Shown in pieces: positions 22,934 through 36,685 of a stretch of DNA of 64,000 nt (positions are counted from its first letter, which is position 1; the number at the start of each line of letters is the position of its first letter). The stretch covers positions 26,383,054 through 26,447,053 of the forward strand of contig OX326957.1 in NCBI GenBank assembly GCA_946800325.1. The letters are read 5' to 3'. The notes beneath the pieces are model-generated. The model did not search any database. It saw only the letters and a program-made list of their open reading frames with translations, and was not told the DNA's origin. Source of the DNA: Luzula sylvatica (taxonomy: Eukaryota > Streptophyta > Magnoliopsida > Poales > Juncaceae). Made by a program: the position numbers and the translations under genes.

Positions 22934-23310
22934 ATAGCACAATAATCAATTATATATTAAAAATATTTATATATAATTAACAAATCATTGTAATAAACAA
23001 ATCTTAAAAAATGAACTTTTATTTTCAACTCAGAAACCTGGAGACTGGACAAACTTGTAAAGAAACAACACTCAATTTCGAGAGATGCATCAATTGGACG
23101 GGGGAGCAAGGAGTAGAACCTCCTCGATTTTAACCATCTCGGCACTTGAGAAGGGAGCAGCATCGTGGCATCGTCAACTGGAGAATGAAGCGTTGCGCCG
23201 TTGTGGTGTCGTGGAGTAGTCTCATGATGTGGAGCGTTGTGCCGAGTGGAACTGTGTCGTTGCTTCTCACAAAAAAATAGTACATTCAATAGAAATTAGT
23301 CCAAAATAGT
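22934..23310. other. Gene-free spacer
   Basis: AT-rich flank of the LINE followed by a moderately GC-rich stretch (23090-23280). No recognised gene. Confidence 0.45.
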
Positions 23311-23324
23311 ACATTTTAGTATTT

Positions 23325-23459
23325 ATTTTTTTATAATAAATGGAGAAGGCTCATATGTCCTCCATCAATTGATGTCAATGGGGATCGAACCCACAACCTC
23401 TCACAACACATGAATTTTTGTGCATCACACTCAACCAACTAGGCTATGGGCCCATTGAC
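23325..23459 (-). mobile_element. tRNA-derived SINE with 14-bp target duplication
   Basis: On the minus strand the element opens with a tRNA-like head. It has a Pol III A box TAGCCTAGTTGG (23446-23435) and a B box GGTTCGATCCC (23391-23381) at normal spacing. A short body and an A-rich tail (TTATTATAAAAAAAT) follow. The direct repeats ACATTTTAGTATTT at 23311-23324 and 23460-23473 flank it exactly. Length is about 135 bp. It is not a functional tRNA: the acceptor stem and anticodon arm do not pair. Confidence 0.88.
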
Positions 23460-23473
23460 ACATTTTAGTATTT

Positions 23474-24040
23474 TACTCAATATTGAATCAAATTGAGCAA
23501 AAACTTTCAAAATTGGCATAACACTGCTCCATTTTTGTCTATATCCCATTTACAATGAAGTCACAGTACCTTGATACAAAGAAAAAAATTGAAAACATGA
23601 ATGCTCCATTGTTATTGTCATTTAGAGTGTATAATACTACGAAATTCATATTTTCAGTGATTTAGACCACGATTAGTTCTTTGATTGAATTTGCAGAACA
23701 ATAATACTGGTCTTTCCTCAGATTTCTTTCCACAAGAAATGAATATCACAACTCGTTGAAAAATTTGCGACAGAGAATAGAGAGGCTGAGAGGGAGGAGG
23801 AATGCGCTCTGTTCAAGATGCCATGGAAGCCGGGAAGAGAGGAGATGAAGCAGGATATGCCGACGTCAGCCTCGTCTAGGGTATAGGACGATTTGATACG
23901 ATTCCAGCAACTCGTCAGATAGGACGGAGCATGATCTTCTCGTTTTCCTCTCGTCGTCCTAGCATCCCATCTGGCGAGCTTAGCAGTCCGGTTCGCGTTT
24001 TCTTCTCTGCCCTATCATCTCTTTTCCTTCAGTCTCTTAG
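23474..24040. other. Gene-free spacer
   Basis: Unique-looking sequence with a GC-richer part at 23810-24040. No frame with family resemblance, no RNA gene. Confidence 0.4.
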
Positions 24041-25343
24041 GTCCGTTTGGCAAGCGAAATTAGTATAGTGGAATTGAATTATAAGTTGGAGGAGTAAAAG
24101 ATTCTTGGAATCGGTAATTTCACAATTTGTTTGGATGTCTAAATTATGAGATGCGAAAAAATATAATTTTTTGTTTGGTTGTTTAAAAATTTCTGGAATT
24201 TTATTATTGAAATGTAAAAATAATATTTCGTTAAAATTGATAACAAATATTAGTATTATAGTAATATTATATTATTGTAATATTATTATAATAAAATTAG
24301 TTTAACAAAAAATATTATTATAATATAGCATTATTACAATATACAATTATAATAATATTATATTATATGCATACAATATAATAATAATTTAAAAATATTA
24401 AATGTACTTTTATATTTTATATTTTAATATATACTAAAACTAATATAATTATTTTATTATGTTATTTTTTAATATAATTAATATAATATTAAAATTTTAA
24501 ATTTACTGTTATATTATTATAATATTATATTAATATATAATAAAACTAATATAATTATTTTAACATAATTTATATAATATTAGAATTATACAATAATAAT
24601 ATTAAAATATTAATAGTACTTTAATATTATTATATTATTATGTATAATATATATTGCAATTAATATAATTATTTCATTATATTAATATAATTTTAGAAAT
24701 TGTATAATAATAATATAAACGTATTAAATGTACTTTTATATTATTATTAATATAATTATTTTATTATTTTAATATAATTAATATACAGTTAGAAATTATA
24801 TAGTAATATTATAAAAATATTAAATGTACTTTTATATTATTATAATAATATATTTTATATATTAATGTATATTACAATTAATATAATTCTTTTGTTATTT
24901 AAGTATTTTAATATAATTAATATAATATTAGAAATTATATAATAATCACAATATTATTTTAATTATATGGATATAATATTTATATTATTTACAGTAATAT
25001 ACAATATTATATTAATTATATGTATTTAATAATTATTATCATATTAACAATTACATACCAATTATATTAATAATTAATATATGAGATACTATATTTATTT
25101 TTTACAACAAAATTTCATTATAGTTAAAATGAAATGAATCATAACTATTTGATTAATTGTTTGGCTTAATTGAATTTGAGTTTTTCATCACCTTGGCACT
25201 CCAAGTTTCTGTGGAATCAAATTTATCCCAAAAAAAGGAATAATAAGAACCTCCACTTTGAAATTCACCTCTAATTACATATGTCAAACAAAGAATAAAG
25301 TTTTGCCTCTTCTTGAAATTCTAATTTCACTATAATTCCACCT
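24041..25343. repeat. AT-rich low-complexity block with weak inverted edges
   Basis: Between 24200 and 25130 the sequence is almost purely A/T, built from degenerate TAATATTATAAT words. The left edge (GTCCGTTTGGCAAGCGAAATT) and the reverse complement of the right edge (GTTTGAAGAGGTGGAATTATA) share the GTTTG...GAATT pattern. This suggests an old non-autonomous transposon whose core expanded. No target duplication was found. Confidence 0.4.
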
Positions 25344-25399
25344 CTTCAAACATGTAGTCGTAGTAGATTTGGAGGCCTGCCGGTATATATTAGTAATAT

Positions 25400-25915
25400 A
25401 GATAATAAATAATAAATAAAGGAGGCATGTGGCCCACACCTACTGGGCCAAAGCCCAGGGCCGACACTGCGCGTGAGCACACACATCAATGATTTAAATA
25501 GCGTGTAAATAACACACAATATTTCGACATTTAATTTGTCGTCTAGCGTTAACGAAAGATATAGCGAGCCCATCAAAATTAATGGAACTATTGGACTACG
25601 ATATTTGATAGAATCGAACCCATCACGGATAGAGGACCTTGCAAATTCATCAAGTACTTTCCTTCTTTCTACGTGATTTGGAAAGAACTTTTGAAAACAT
25701 TGATTTCGCATTTGTGAAAATTCGATATTCATGTGCGGAGGGGCACGCCTATTAAACCACGAAGGGTCGTAGTACCTTTTAAAATGAAAATTGCAATAAA
25801 TGATTTGAAAATAAACTAATAACAATCCCGAAAAAAGTGTTTCAAAGTGAGAAAATAAATTTGAAATTATATAAACTTACTTAGGGTTCAACGAATGAGC
25901 CAAGCAATGAAGAGG
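25400..25915 (-). pseudogene. hAT-superfamily transposase relic
   Basis: On the minus strand, LHCLAHSLNPK (25915-25883), a short intron-like gap and YYDPSWFNRRAPPHMNIEF followed by CFQKFFPNHVERRKVLDEFA match the C-terminal region of plant hAT transposases that precedes the dimerisation domain. The frame then degrades near 25600, and the conserved dimerisation block is absent. No terminal repeats were located. It is a fragment. Confidence 0.6.
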
Positions 25916-27160
25916 TGTGTTGTTTTTTTACCACACGTCCGACAAAATCGAATGCACAACGATATAAAATGGGGATTCTTGACCTTCCGTCTTTCCTTCT
26001 TTCAATAAATAGCCTTTTTTACTTTATCAATCATAGAATCTCACATCTCATACACCAAATGCAAGCAAGGGAAGGCAAAAAATATTATGTAAGAAAATAC
26101 AATAAAAAAAACGCATATGTATTATTTAAATAATATACTTGTTAGAATCCTGTATAATAATAACATGCTTATATTTGTATTTTTTTAAACCTTTAGTATT
26201 GAAAATTTCAAAAACTTAACATAAATGAAAGAATAATTTACCTATTAAAACATAAATAACTTTTTAAACATCATATGTCAATTATTATTATTTTTGAAGT
26301 TGTGATTTATAAATATCATATGATATTAAATAATTTTTAATTATGTTTTTTCTTAATTAAATTCAAATATTATTTTTTAATTATTTGTAGTATTAATTGT
26401 GTATTTTTTTAATTATTTTTTGGACCAATAAAATAAATTAATATTATAAAATTAATTGCATTGGAGTGAGTACATAGGTCATATGATTCACTATTTTTAT
26501 ATTTGATATTATATGAAATATAGTGCACAAGAATGGTATACTTTTTGTTATTATGATTTTTTTGTAAATTTGTGTTATACCTGAGATATTATTACACATT
26601 TCAACTAATATATGCATTGTTATTTGATTAAAATATGAGATATTTTCTACCATAACTTAAAATAATCGTAAAATGTATTTATTATTATACATAAATGAAT
26701 TATAATAATATGAATACATTATTATAATGTGAAATGATATTATTTTGACATAATAATATTATTACCATCATAAATATCATTACTTTGTATAAAAAGACTT
26801 GTGAAATAATATAATTATCACACTCGCCGCGGTATCCTACTATTTCTAAAAATATATAAGATAAAAATAAGAATAAGAATACTCCTTAAAATACCAAACA
26901 TACATCAAAGGTTCAATTTCAGCCACCTTAACATGTTTTTCATTGACTCGCTACACAGACAACATAGATTATACAGTCCACAAATTCTGTACACGTAAGT
27001 TCAGCCACCTTTCAGAAACAACAATAACCTGAATATTTCTGACCACCGTGCTGTCCTCGCTCCTCGCTAAAACAAACCATCCTTCCCTCCCCGCTCTTAA
27101 CGGCCTAACGTAAATGCTGGTCCATTTATCCTCCACCCGATCTTCCATCTCAACTCTTTC

Positions 27161-27164
<4 letters not shown>
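25916..27164. other. AT-rich spacer and callose synthase promoter side
   Basis: Very AT-rich to about 26900, then mixed sequence leading into the CT microsatellite. No gene, RNA or clear element was recognised. Confidence 0.45.

Positions 27165-27233
<69 letters not shown>
27165..27233 (+). repeat. (CT)34 microsatellite in the callose synthase leader
   Basis: An uninterrupted CT tract of 69 bp, 125 bp upstream of the start codon, probably within the 5' UTR or core promoter. CT/GA tracts are common near plant start sites, but this one is long and should be polymorphic. Confidence 0.9.
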
Positions 27234-27236
<3 letters not shown>

Positions 27237-27357
27237 AACATTGCACCTTTCTCTTTCTTCTCTCCTGTTTCTCCATATTCAATCTCGATCTGTTGTGTTA
27301 ACCTTGCACCGTAGTAGTTCTCTCATTGTTTTCTCTCTTGTTCATTGAAAGAGGGAA

Positions 27358-30300
27358 ATGGCGCCGGCTGGAGGGACGGCAGATCAACCGTCGTCGTCAG
27401 CGGCAGCGTCGGGGTCATCCGGACCGCAGATGCCGCAAGGACTTACGAGGAAGCCATCTAGAAGTGCGGCCATGGCTACTTTTTCCATGGAGGTGTTCGA
27501 TAACGAGGTCGTGCCTCCAACGCTGAGCAGCATCGCGCCGATCCTTCGCGTGGCTGCAGAAATCGAGCCTGAACGGCCTCGCGTTGCTTATCTCTGTATG
27601 TCTCTTCGTTGTTTATTCATTCATTATTGGGTTCCGTTTTCGTTTTCTTTCCATCTGTTTCGTAGAAGAAGATGAAATGCACCAATGGCGGATTTGATTT
27701 GAGGGATTTATGCGTACATATCCCTGAATAATGTTTTATGACTTTTATTCAGTACTTCCTATTAATTGCTAAGATTAGATACAGTGAAATAACTTCGTAT
27801 ACCAAAAGCAATACATATTTTTTTGCTGTCATTTTTTATTACTTTCTATTAATTGGAGGATATAAAAGTAAATGCAAGCAGTGAAAATTATCATCTTGAT
27901 ATATCTGTATTTTCCAATTCTGTTAACAAATTAATTAATTAATTCTTGCCCAATTTGATCAATTAACATAATTGGGGGCAATTTACGTAATATATAGTTT
28001 CTGATGGGCTTTTGTGGAATTAATTCAGGTCGGTTCTATGCGTTCGAGAAGTCACACAGGCTCGACCCGATGTCGACTGGACGTGGTGTTCGCCAGTTCA
28101 AAACTGCGCTTCTCAGGCGTCTCGAACGGGTCAGATTCATTTCCTTCCTTTTTACCTTTAGGCTTTAAACCCCCCATCTATTTATTTAATTTCATTTATC
28201 ATCTCGCCCTTTCATTTCCCTCAATTCTTCCCCTTCTCCACATTGTACCCAAGTTTTTGCTGTTAATACAATTATTTCCCATTTGAGTATGTTTTGGAAG
28301 GGAATAATTGGAATATATTGAATATTTTTCAGTCATTATTACCATAATCCATAAATGATTATTGATACGCATAATTTTTTTTTACCTAATCCATGACTGG
28401 TTAATTTCGTCTTTTATTATTCTTTGTATGAAATGTTTACTGTCCCTAAGAGGGTACTGGGTACCAAAAAGGTTGCTCTCTTTATTAACTGATTGTACAC
28501 GTGTAAAATTTGTAATTTCAGGATAACTCACCGTCTCTCTCAAAGAGGGTGAAAAAGAGTGATGCCAGGGAAATCGAGAGCTTCTATCAGCAATATCACG
28601 AGAACTATGTCCGTGCTCTCGACCGTGCTGAGCAAGCCGACCGGTAAACCCATTTCCATTCTCTCACAATTAACCAAATTTTGCACAAATTTGAGCAAAT
28701 TGAAGCCAAATATTCGTAATTTTTACACAAATAATATATTCGGCCTAATTTTGACAGAGCCCAACTCGGTAAAGCGTACCAGAATGCCGGAGTTCTTTTC
28801 GAAGTGCTCCTTGCAGTTACCAAGTCAGAGAAAGGCGAAGAAGTTGCCGCAGAGGTTCACTCATTTTTTTAAAAATAATTTTTCGAAATAAATGGCTTCT
28901 TAATTTTCGACCAATAATTATTTTATTTATTTTGGGTATGTACAGATTATTGCAGCAAACAAGGACGTCGCAGAAAAGAACCAAATTTTCGTTCCGTACA
29001 ACATCCTTCCCCTGGATGCTGCTGGTGCCTCCCAATGCATCATGCAACAGGAAGAGGTATATTTTTTTTTATTCGCATCGAGATCCGTGCAATCGACAGT
29101 TTAATATTTATTTATTTTTGTTTATTTTGGGGTGCTAGATAAGGGCAGCTGTGTCGGCATTAAGAAACATAAAAGGATTGAGCTGGCCGAACACTTTCGA
29201 GCAACAAAAGCAAAATGCAGGCGAATTAGACATGCTCGACTGGCTCAGAGCTATGTTTGGATTTCAGGTCTGTTATTTATAATAATAATAATAATAATTT
29301 TTTGATTTTTTTTAATTTGATTTTGTGTTTCTCAGAGGGACAGTGTGAGGAACCAAAGGGAGCATTTGATTCTATTGCTATCCAATTGCCACATCAGACT
29401 AACTCCCAAGCCCGAGCCTCTTACTAAGGTACGTTCAAATATAAATATTCCTCGAAAACAAAATAACCGCTAATTATATTTCTTTTTTGTTGCGAATAGT
29501 TGGACGATAAAGCGATCGAGAAGGTGATGGGCAAACTATTCAAGAATTACCGAACCTGGTGCAAATTCTTGGGACGCAAGCATTGTTTGTATTTGAGGTC
29601 TCAAGGGGCACAACCTCATCCCGATCTCCAACAGAAAAAGCTCCTCTACATGGGCTTGTTTCTTCTCATTTGGGGCGAGGCCGGCAATCTTCGCTTCATG
29701 CCCGAATGCTTATGCTACATTTTCCACAATGTAAGTAAACTTTATTATTACTTATTTTTGGTAATAATTTCTGAATTATTTTCATATTTTTTTTCAGATG
29801 GCATTTGAGCTAAGGGGTCTGTTGGAGAATAATATAAGCGTCGTGACTGGGCAGACGATTCGACCATCGTACGGTGGCGATGACGAGGCCTTTTTGAAGA
29901 AAGTCGTCACTCCCATTTACCGCGTCATAGAAAGGGTAAAATTGTCAAATTTGGTACTCGATTAATAACTTTATTTAATTTTTTTTTTAATTTGATAGGA
30001 AGCGAGTAAGAGCAAAAACGGACACGCGCCGCATGCATACTGGTGCAACTACGACGATCTGAACGAGTATTTCTGGTCGCCGGATTGTTTCTCGTTGGGT
30101 TGGCCAATGAACGACAATGCCGAGTTTTTCAAATCTATTCAGGGCATCTTGCCTGCCGCTCCTCGCGTACTATTTTAATTTCTTATTTTATTTAACCATG
30201 CAATTAATTAATTTATATAATTTTTATTTAATCTTCGTGTTTTTTTGTAGGGAGGAGTGGCCCCTAAAGGATCGAGTAAAAGAACTGGAAAATCGAATTT

Positions 30301-33300
30301 TGTCGAGACGAGAACTTTCTGGCATATCTACCGAAGTTTTGATCGTTTGTGGACCTTTTATATTCTCGCTCTCCAGGTATATATATTCATCTTTATTTCT
30401 TTTATTTTTAAATTAATGATAATAATAATGATAATAATAATTATTATTATTACAGGCAATGATTATTTTGGCGTGGAGTGGAGTACCCTTAACCAAGATA
30501 TTCAGAAAGGATATTTTATATTCATTATCCAGCATCTTCATCACCGCAGCGTTTCTCCGTTTTCTCCAAAGTATTTATTATTAATAATTTCAATTTATTC
30601 ATTTAATAAATAATTATAATTATAATTTATTAATTATTCTAGGCATACTGGACATAATTCTGAATTTTCCTGGATTCCATCGCTGGAGATTCAACGATGT
30701 ACTGCGAAACATACTAAAAATCATCCTTAGCGGAGCTTGGTCGATAATTCTGCCTCTTTTCTACATCCACTCGTCGACAAATGTCAACTTGCCATTCGCT
30801 GAGGTCACCAAATTCCTTCGCCAAGTTAAGGGCGTACCGCCTCTGTACCTCATTGCCGTCGCTCTGTACCTGCTTCCGAATATTCTCGCCGCGTGTCTCT
30901 TTCTCTTCCCTATGTTTCGTAGGTGGATCGAGAGTTCTGATTGGCTTATCGTTCGCCTCCTCTTGTGGTGGTCTCAGGTATTTTCTTATTATGATGCATT
31001 TTATTTTCTATGATAATTATTTATTTATTTATTTATTTTGTAGCCGAGAATTTATGTTGGGCGTGGAATGCATGAGAGCCAGTGGTCTCTAGTCAAGTAA
31101 GTTTGTTTTTATATTTTATTATTGTTAGTCATGGTTCTCTTCAGTATATAACTTATAATTTTGAATTTAATTTATGTAGGTATACATTTTTCTGGTTCTT
31201 GTTGCTTTGTTCCAAGTTTGCATTCAGCTACTACATGCAGGTGAGTATTTCGACTTTCACTAGTACTGTCACGATATCGAATTTTGAATTTTTAAAATTC
31301 AAATTTATTCTGAAAATTTTGTTATTTCTTGTTTATTGCAGATAAAACCGATGGTCCAGCCAACCAAGGATATAATGACTATTAGCAACGTTAAATATGC
31401 CTGGCACGAATTTTTCCCAAATGGTAACTATTTTTGTAATTCTTTTAACTTCATTTGTATGAATTTTTTTCAAATTATTTATTTTGTTTGTGTTTAATGT
31501 AGCTGATAACAATATTGGTGCTGTTATCTCTCTCTGGGTTCCTGTCATGCTGGTACGCCCTTTTTTTTAAATTATTTTTTATTTCTTTGAGTGTACTAAA
31601 ATTTGAAAGTATTTCAAAACCCTAATTCAATATGAGTTATATGAAACGTAGTCTAATTATGAAATTTGTTCGAATTGTAGGTATACTTTATGGATACGCA
31701 AATATGGTACGCAATTTTCTCTACAATATATGGTGGTGTATCTGGAGCCTTTGGCCGACTTGGAGAGGTAATCATAAACTAACACAATCATAAAAAATAC
31801 TTTTACTAAATTTAATAACTAATATATTTTTTTATTGTAAATAGATAAGGACACTTGGCATGTTGAGGTCGCGTTTCAGTTCCTTGCCAGGAGCTTTCAA
31901 TACATACCTAGTTCCATCTGACAAGGCCAAGAAAAAGGGCTTCTCTTTCGCCAAGCGTTTCGCTGAGGTCAGCATTAATTCAACCAATCAATCGAGTAGC
32001 ATTACTTCTTTAGTGATTAATTCTCTCTAATAATAATAATTAAAATAAAAATATTTCAGGCTTCTCCGAATAAAAGAACCGAAGCAGCGAAATTCGCTCA
32101 ACTGTGGAACGAGGTCATTTGCAGCTTCCGCGAAGAAGATTTAATTAGTGATAGGTACATTCCAAAATAATGAAAATCATATTAAAGAAAAATAATGTGA
32201 ATGATTAATTATTATTATTTTTTTTTGTAGGGAAATGGATCTCCTATTAGTTCCCTATTCATCATCAGATCCAAGTCTGAAGCTCATTCAATGGCCCCCG
32301 TTCTTGCTTGCCAGCAAGGTCTTTACAAATTCTCCATTTTAAATATTCCGCAATAAATATTTTGTATTTTTGTTACTAATTTTTTTTTTTTAAAAAAAAA
32401 TACAGATTCCAATTGCACTGGACATGGCGAAGCAATTCAGATCGAGGGATTCAGATCTTTGGAGACGAATTTGTGCTGACGAGTACATGAAATGCGCCGT
32501 GTTAGAATGCTACGAGTCTTGCAAACTCGTCCTTAACCTCCTCGTCGTAGGAGAAAACGAGAAAAAGTAAATTAATCATTACAATTTATTTGCTTTAATT
32601 AAATATAATATATTTCAATAATTAATTAATTAATTAATTGAATTTTGTTTTGTACAGGATTATTGGGATCATCATCAGAGAAGTCGAGGCTAACATTTCA
32701 AAGAATACATTCCTCGCAAATTTTCGAATGAGTGCTCTTCCAGTTCTACTCCAAAAGTACATCGAACTAGTCAGAATATTGGTAATTAAACATCATTACT
32801 ATTTTTAATTTTATTTTCCATAATATTTTAATTTTAATTATTTTTTAATTTACAGAAAGAAGGAGATGCTGATAACAGAGATCAAGTAGTACTATTACTA
32901 CAGGATATGCTCGAGGTCGTAACGCGCGATATGATGGTTAATGAGATTAAGTACGATTAACTTACTCAACACGATTCTGCATTATAAGATAATAAATATT
33001 AAATTTCTCATGATTCTTTTTATTCGAAATTAATTAGAGAGCTAGTGGAGATTGGACACGGTGCGAAAGAATCTATGACAAGAAAACAACAACAACAGCA
33101 GCAACAACAACTTTTCGCCGCCACTGGTGCGAAGCCTTCGATTTCTTATCCTCCTGTCGTCACCGCTCAATGGGAAGAACAGGTACGATATTAATTAAAC
33201 AAACATATTAATTTCATATTTATTTATTTAATTATTTATTTATTCGGGTGAGCAGATAAAACGGTTATACCTTCTCCTAACGGTGAAAGAATCGGCCACG

Positions 33301-36300
33301 GACGTGCCGACGAATCTCGAGGCAAGGCGAAGAATAGCCTTCTTTACGAATTCCCTATTCATGGACATGCCTCGTGCTCCTCGCGTCAGAAAAATGCTCT
33401 CTTTCAGGTTACCATTTTTCCTAAACCCTAAACCCTGTAGTCATAAATTATCTACAAATTAATTGATTATATTTATATCTGGATTTGGCAGTGTGATGAC
33501 TCCGTACTATAGCGAAGAGACTATTTTCTCGAAGAGCGATCTCGATATGGAGAACGAAGATGGTATTTCCATTATCTTCTACCTCCAAAAGATTTATCCA
33601 GACGAGTGGAATAACTTCATGGAGAGGATAAATTGCAAGAAGGAGAGCGAAGTCTGGGAAAATGACGAAAATGTCCTTCAGCTTCGTCACTGGGCCTCTC
33701 TCCGGGGTCAAACCCTTTGTCGCACAGGTACGGATATTTTTTTTTACCTTATTGTCGTGCCGGTATATACATCAACTCAATGGCATTTTTGTAATTATTG
33801 GATTGCAGTTAGAGGCATGATGTATTACAGAAGAGCACTCAAGCTCCAAGCTTTCCTCGACATGGCTTCGGAAGAAGGTATCTTTCGTTTCGTCTCTATC
33901 TGTAATATTAATAATTAATTAATTAATTTATTTTATTTTTTGGACAGAAATATTGGAAGGGTACAAGGCGGTGGCGGATCTACCGGAGGATGAGAGAAGG
34001 CAAAGATCCATGTCAGCTCAATTAGAAGCCTTAGCAGACATGAAATTTACGTACGTTGCCACTTGTCAGATTTACGGAAATCAGAAACAATCTGGCGATC
34101 GTCGCGCTACCGATATTCTCAACTTGATGGTCAAGTAAGTCTCCCATTTTAATTTTGCGATTAATTATTTTTTAATATTTTGTTGTTTTTTTGTGTGAAT
34201 ACGTAGCTATCCTTCGCTTAGAGTCGCGTATATCGATGAAGTAGAAGAGCTGGATGGTGATAAAGTACAACAGGTTTATTACTCCGTGCTTGTCAAAGCC
34301 GTAGAAAATCGTGATCAGGTAAATAAATTAAAATAATAATAAATTTTGATTTGATGCTAATATTTTTTTATTTATTTTGTGAAGGAAATATACCGCATAA
34401 AGTTGCCTGGACCTGCTAAAATTGGTGAAGGGAAGCCTGAAAATCAGAATCATGCGATTGTTTTCACGCGTGGCGAGGCTCTTCAAACTATTGATATGAA
34501 TCAGGTAAATTTTTATCAAACCCTAATTAATTAATCAACATAAAAATCAAATGTCATTTATATTTGCAGGACAACTATTTGGAGGAGGCTTTGAAGATGC
34601 GAAACCTTCTAGAAGAATTCAACGAAGACCACGGCGTGCGCCCTCCTTCAATTCTTGGTGTGCGTGAGCACATTTTCACTGGAAGGTTAGAGAGAGAAAC
34701 TTTTCATAAACTTATATTTTATTTAATTAAAAAAAATCATTGTTAATTTTTTTAATTTTCTTGTGAATTGTAGTGTTTCCTCTTTGGCGTGGTTCATGTC
34801 GCTTCAGGAAACCAGTTTCGTTACTATTGGACAGAGAGTTCTCGCTAGCCCCTTAAAGTAATTATGCTTAATCTTTTAATAAATTCAAAATATAAATCTA
34901 AAAAAAATGTATATATTTTATATAGGGTTCGTTTCCACTACGGCCATCCAGACGTGTTCGATAGACTGTTCCACATCACTCGCGGCGGTATCAGCAAAGC
35001 TTCTAGAGGAATCAATTTATCCGAAGATATTTTTGCCGGTTTCAACTCGACGCTGAGGCGAGGAAACGTAACGCATCACGAGTACATCCAAGTGGGCAAG
35101 GGTCGTGACGTGGGTCTCAACCAAATCTCCCTTTTCGAAGCCAAGGTGGCGTGTGGAAACGGTGAACAAATCCTGAGTCGAGATATTTATCGCTTAGGTC
35201 ATCGCTTCGATTTCTTCCGCATGCTCTCTTGTTACTTCACCACCGTCGGCTTTTACGTCAGCTCCATGGTACCGCATTTTAATATTTTTAATAAAATTAA
35301 ATTTCGAATTTCGAATTATAATAATATTGAAATATATGTTTGCATGTGTAGATGGTTGTGATAATAGTGTATGCATTCCTATACGGGAGATTGTATCTAT
35401 CGCTTAGCGGTCTCGAAAGCGCGATTATGAAGCAAGCGCAAATGAGAGGAAATCGAGCATTGGAATCGGCGATGGCTTCGCAATCGGTGGTACAACTCGG
35501 TCTACTAATGGCGTTACCGATGGTAATGGAAATCGGTCTCGAGAGAGGATTCCGTTCCGCTCTCGGCGACTTCATCATCATGCAACTCCAACTCTGCGCC
35601 GTCTTCTTCACCTTCTCTCTCGGTACCAAGTCCCACTATTTCGGCCGTACCGTCCTCCACGGCGGCGCCAAATACCGCGCAACGGGTCGTGGTTTCGTCG
35701 TGCGTCACGTCAAATTCGCCGAGAATTACCGAATGTATTCGCGAAGCCATTTCGTCAAAGGTTTGGAAATAATGATTCTGTTAATCGCGTACAATATTTA
35801 CGGAGCGGTTTCGGCGAACTCGAACTTGTATCTTCTGTTGACCTTCTCGATGTGGTTCATGGTCGCCACCTGGCTATTCGCCCCGTTTTTGTTCAACCCG
35901 TCAGGATTCGAATGGCAGAAGATCGTCGACGATTGGGACGACTGGGCGAGATGGATCGGTAGCGGCGGAGGCATCGGAGTTCCGTCGAACAAGAGCTGGG
36001 AATCGTGGTGGGACGAGGAGCAAGACCATCTAATTTCCACCGGGTTTCTCGGAAGGTTATGGGAGATTATTCTCTCTCTTCGATTCTTCTTGTTTCAGTA
36101 CGGGATCATTTACCATCTCCACATTGCCAACGGAAACAAAAGCATCGTGGTGTACGGATTGTCGTGGTTGGTTATCGTCGTGGTGGTGTTGGTGCTGAAA
36201 GTGGTGTCGATGGGGAGGAAGAAATTCAGCGCGGATTTCCAATTAATGTTCCGTCTCCTCAAATTGCTTCTCTTTATCGGAGCGATCGGTGCGCTCGGAA

Positions 36301-36685
36301 TTCTCTTCTCGCTCCTCAATTTAACCGTCGGAGATATCTTCGCTGGCTTCCTCGCCTTCGCTCCCACTGGCTGGGCCTTGTTACAGGTAATTACCATTTT
36401 ATTTTTTTTAAAAAAAAAATCTTTTTTCTATATTAATATTATTATTGTTATTAGATATGTCAAGCGTTGAAGCCGGTGGTGAAGGCGTTGGGATTGTGGG
36501 CGTCGGTGAAGGCATTGGCGAGAGGATACGAGTACCTGATGGGGTTGGTTATCTTTACGCCGGTGGCCACGCTGGCGTGGTTTCCGTTTGTTTCGGAGTT
36601 TCAGACGAGGCTTTTGTTCAACCAGGCTTTCAGTCGTGGTTTGCAGATTTCTCGTATTCTCGCCGGTGGAAAGAAGCAGAATTAA
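27358..36685 (+). CDS. CALS5: Callose synthase 5-type 1,3-beta-glucan synthase
   Basis: Plasma-membrane enzyme polymerising UDP-glucose into callose. CalS5/GSL2 makes the callose wall around microspores and pollen tubes. Thirty-six GT-AG exons join in frame to 1,950 residues. The first are 27358-27595, 28029-28129, 28522-28643, 28758-28854 and 28946-29056. The largest is 35352-36386, preceded by 34926-35268, and the last is 36455-36685. The N-terminus ([14 protein letters not shown] then [12 protein letters not shown]) matches CalS5 best. Next come the cytosolic FKS1-type region ([34 protein letters not shown]), the first membrane block (about 30,456-31,800), the glucan synthase domain ([64 protein letters not shown]) and the C-terminal membrane block ending [11 protein letters not shown] Gln8 tract (33087-33110, residues ~1025-1032) precedes the glucan synthase core. 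No defect was seen. Confidence 0.95.

Noticed and set aside
23381..23459. Functional tRNA gene on the minus strand
   Set aside because: A and B boxes are good, but the acceptor stem and anticodon arm do not pair, and an A-rich tail and target duplications mark it as a SINE.
25915..26133. A 72-codon plus-strand protein
   Set aside because: Low-complexity, AT-driven composition; begins on the opposite strand of the hAT relic and shows no family similarity.
26820..26850. Helitron-like CTCGCCGCGG motif
   Set aside because: Only half of the hairpin is present and CTAG is missing; probably chance or an eroded end.
27114..27314. Serine-Leucine or Arg-Glu repeat proteins across the CT tract
   Set aside because: Any frame through (CT)n gives a dipeptide run; no start context or family.
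35352..36386. A separate 372-codon membrane protein gene
   Set aside because: It is the large penultimate exon of CALS5; both borders are good splice sites in phase.
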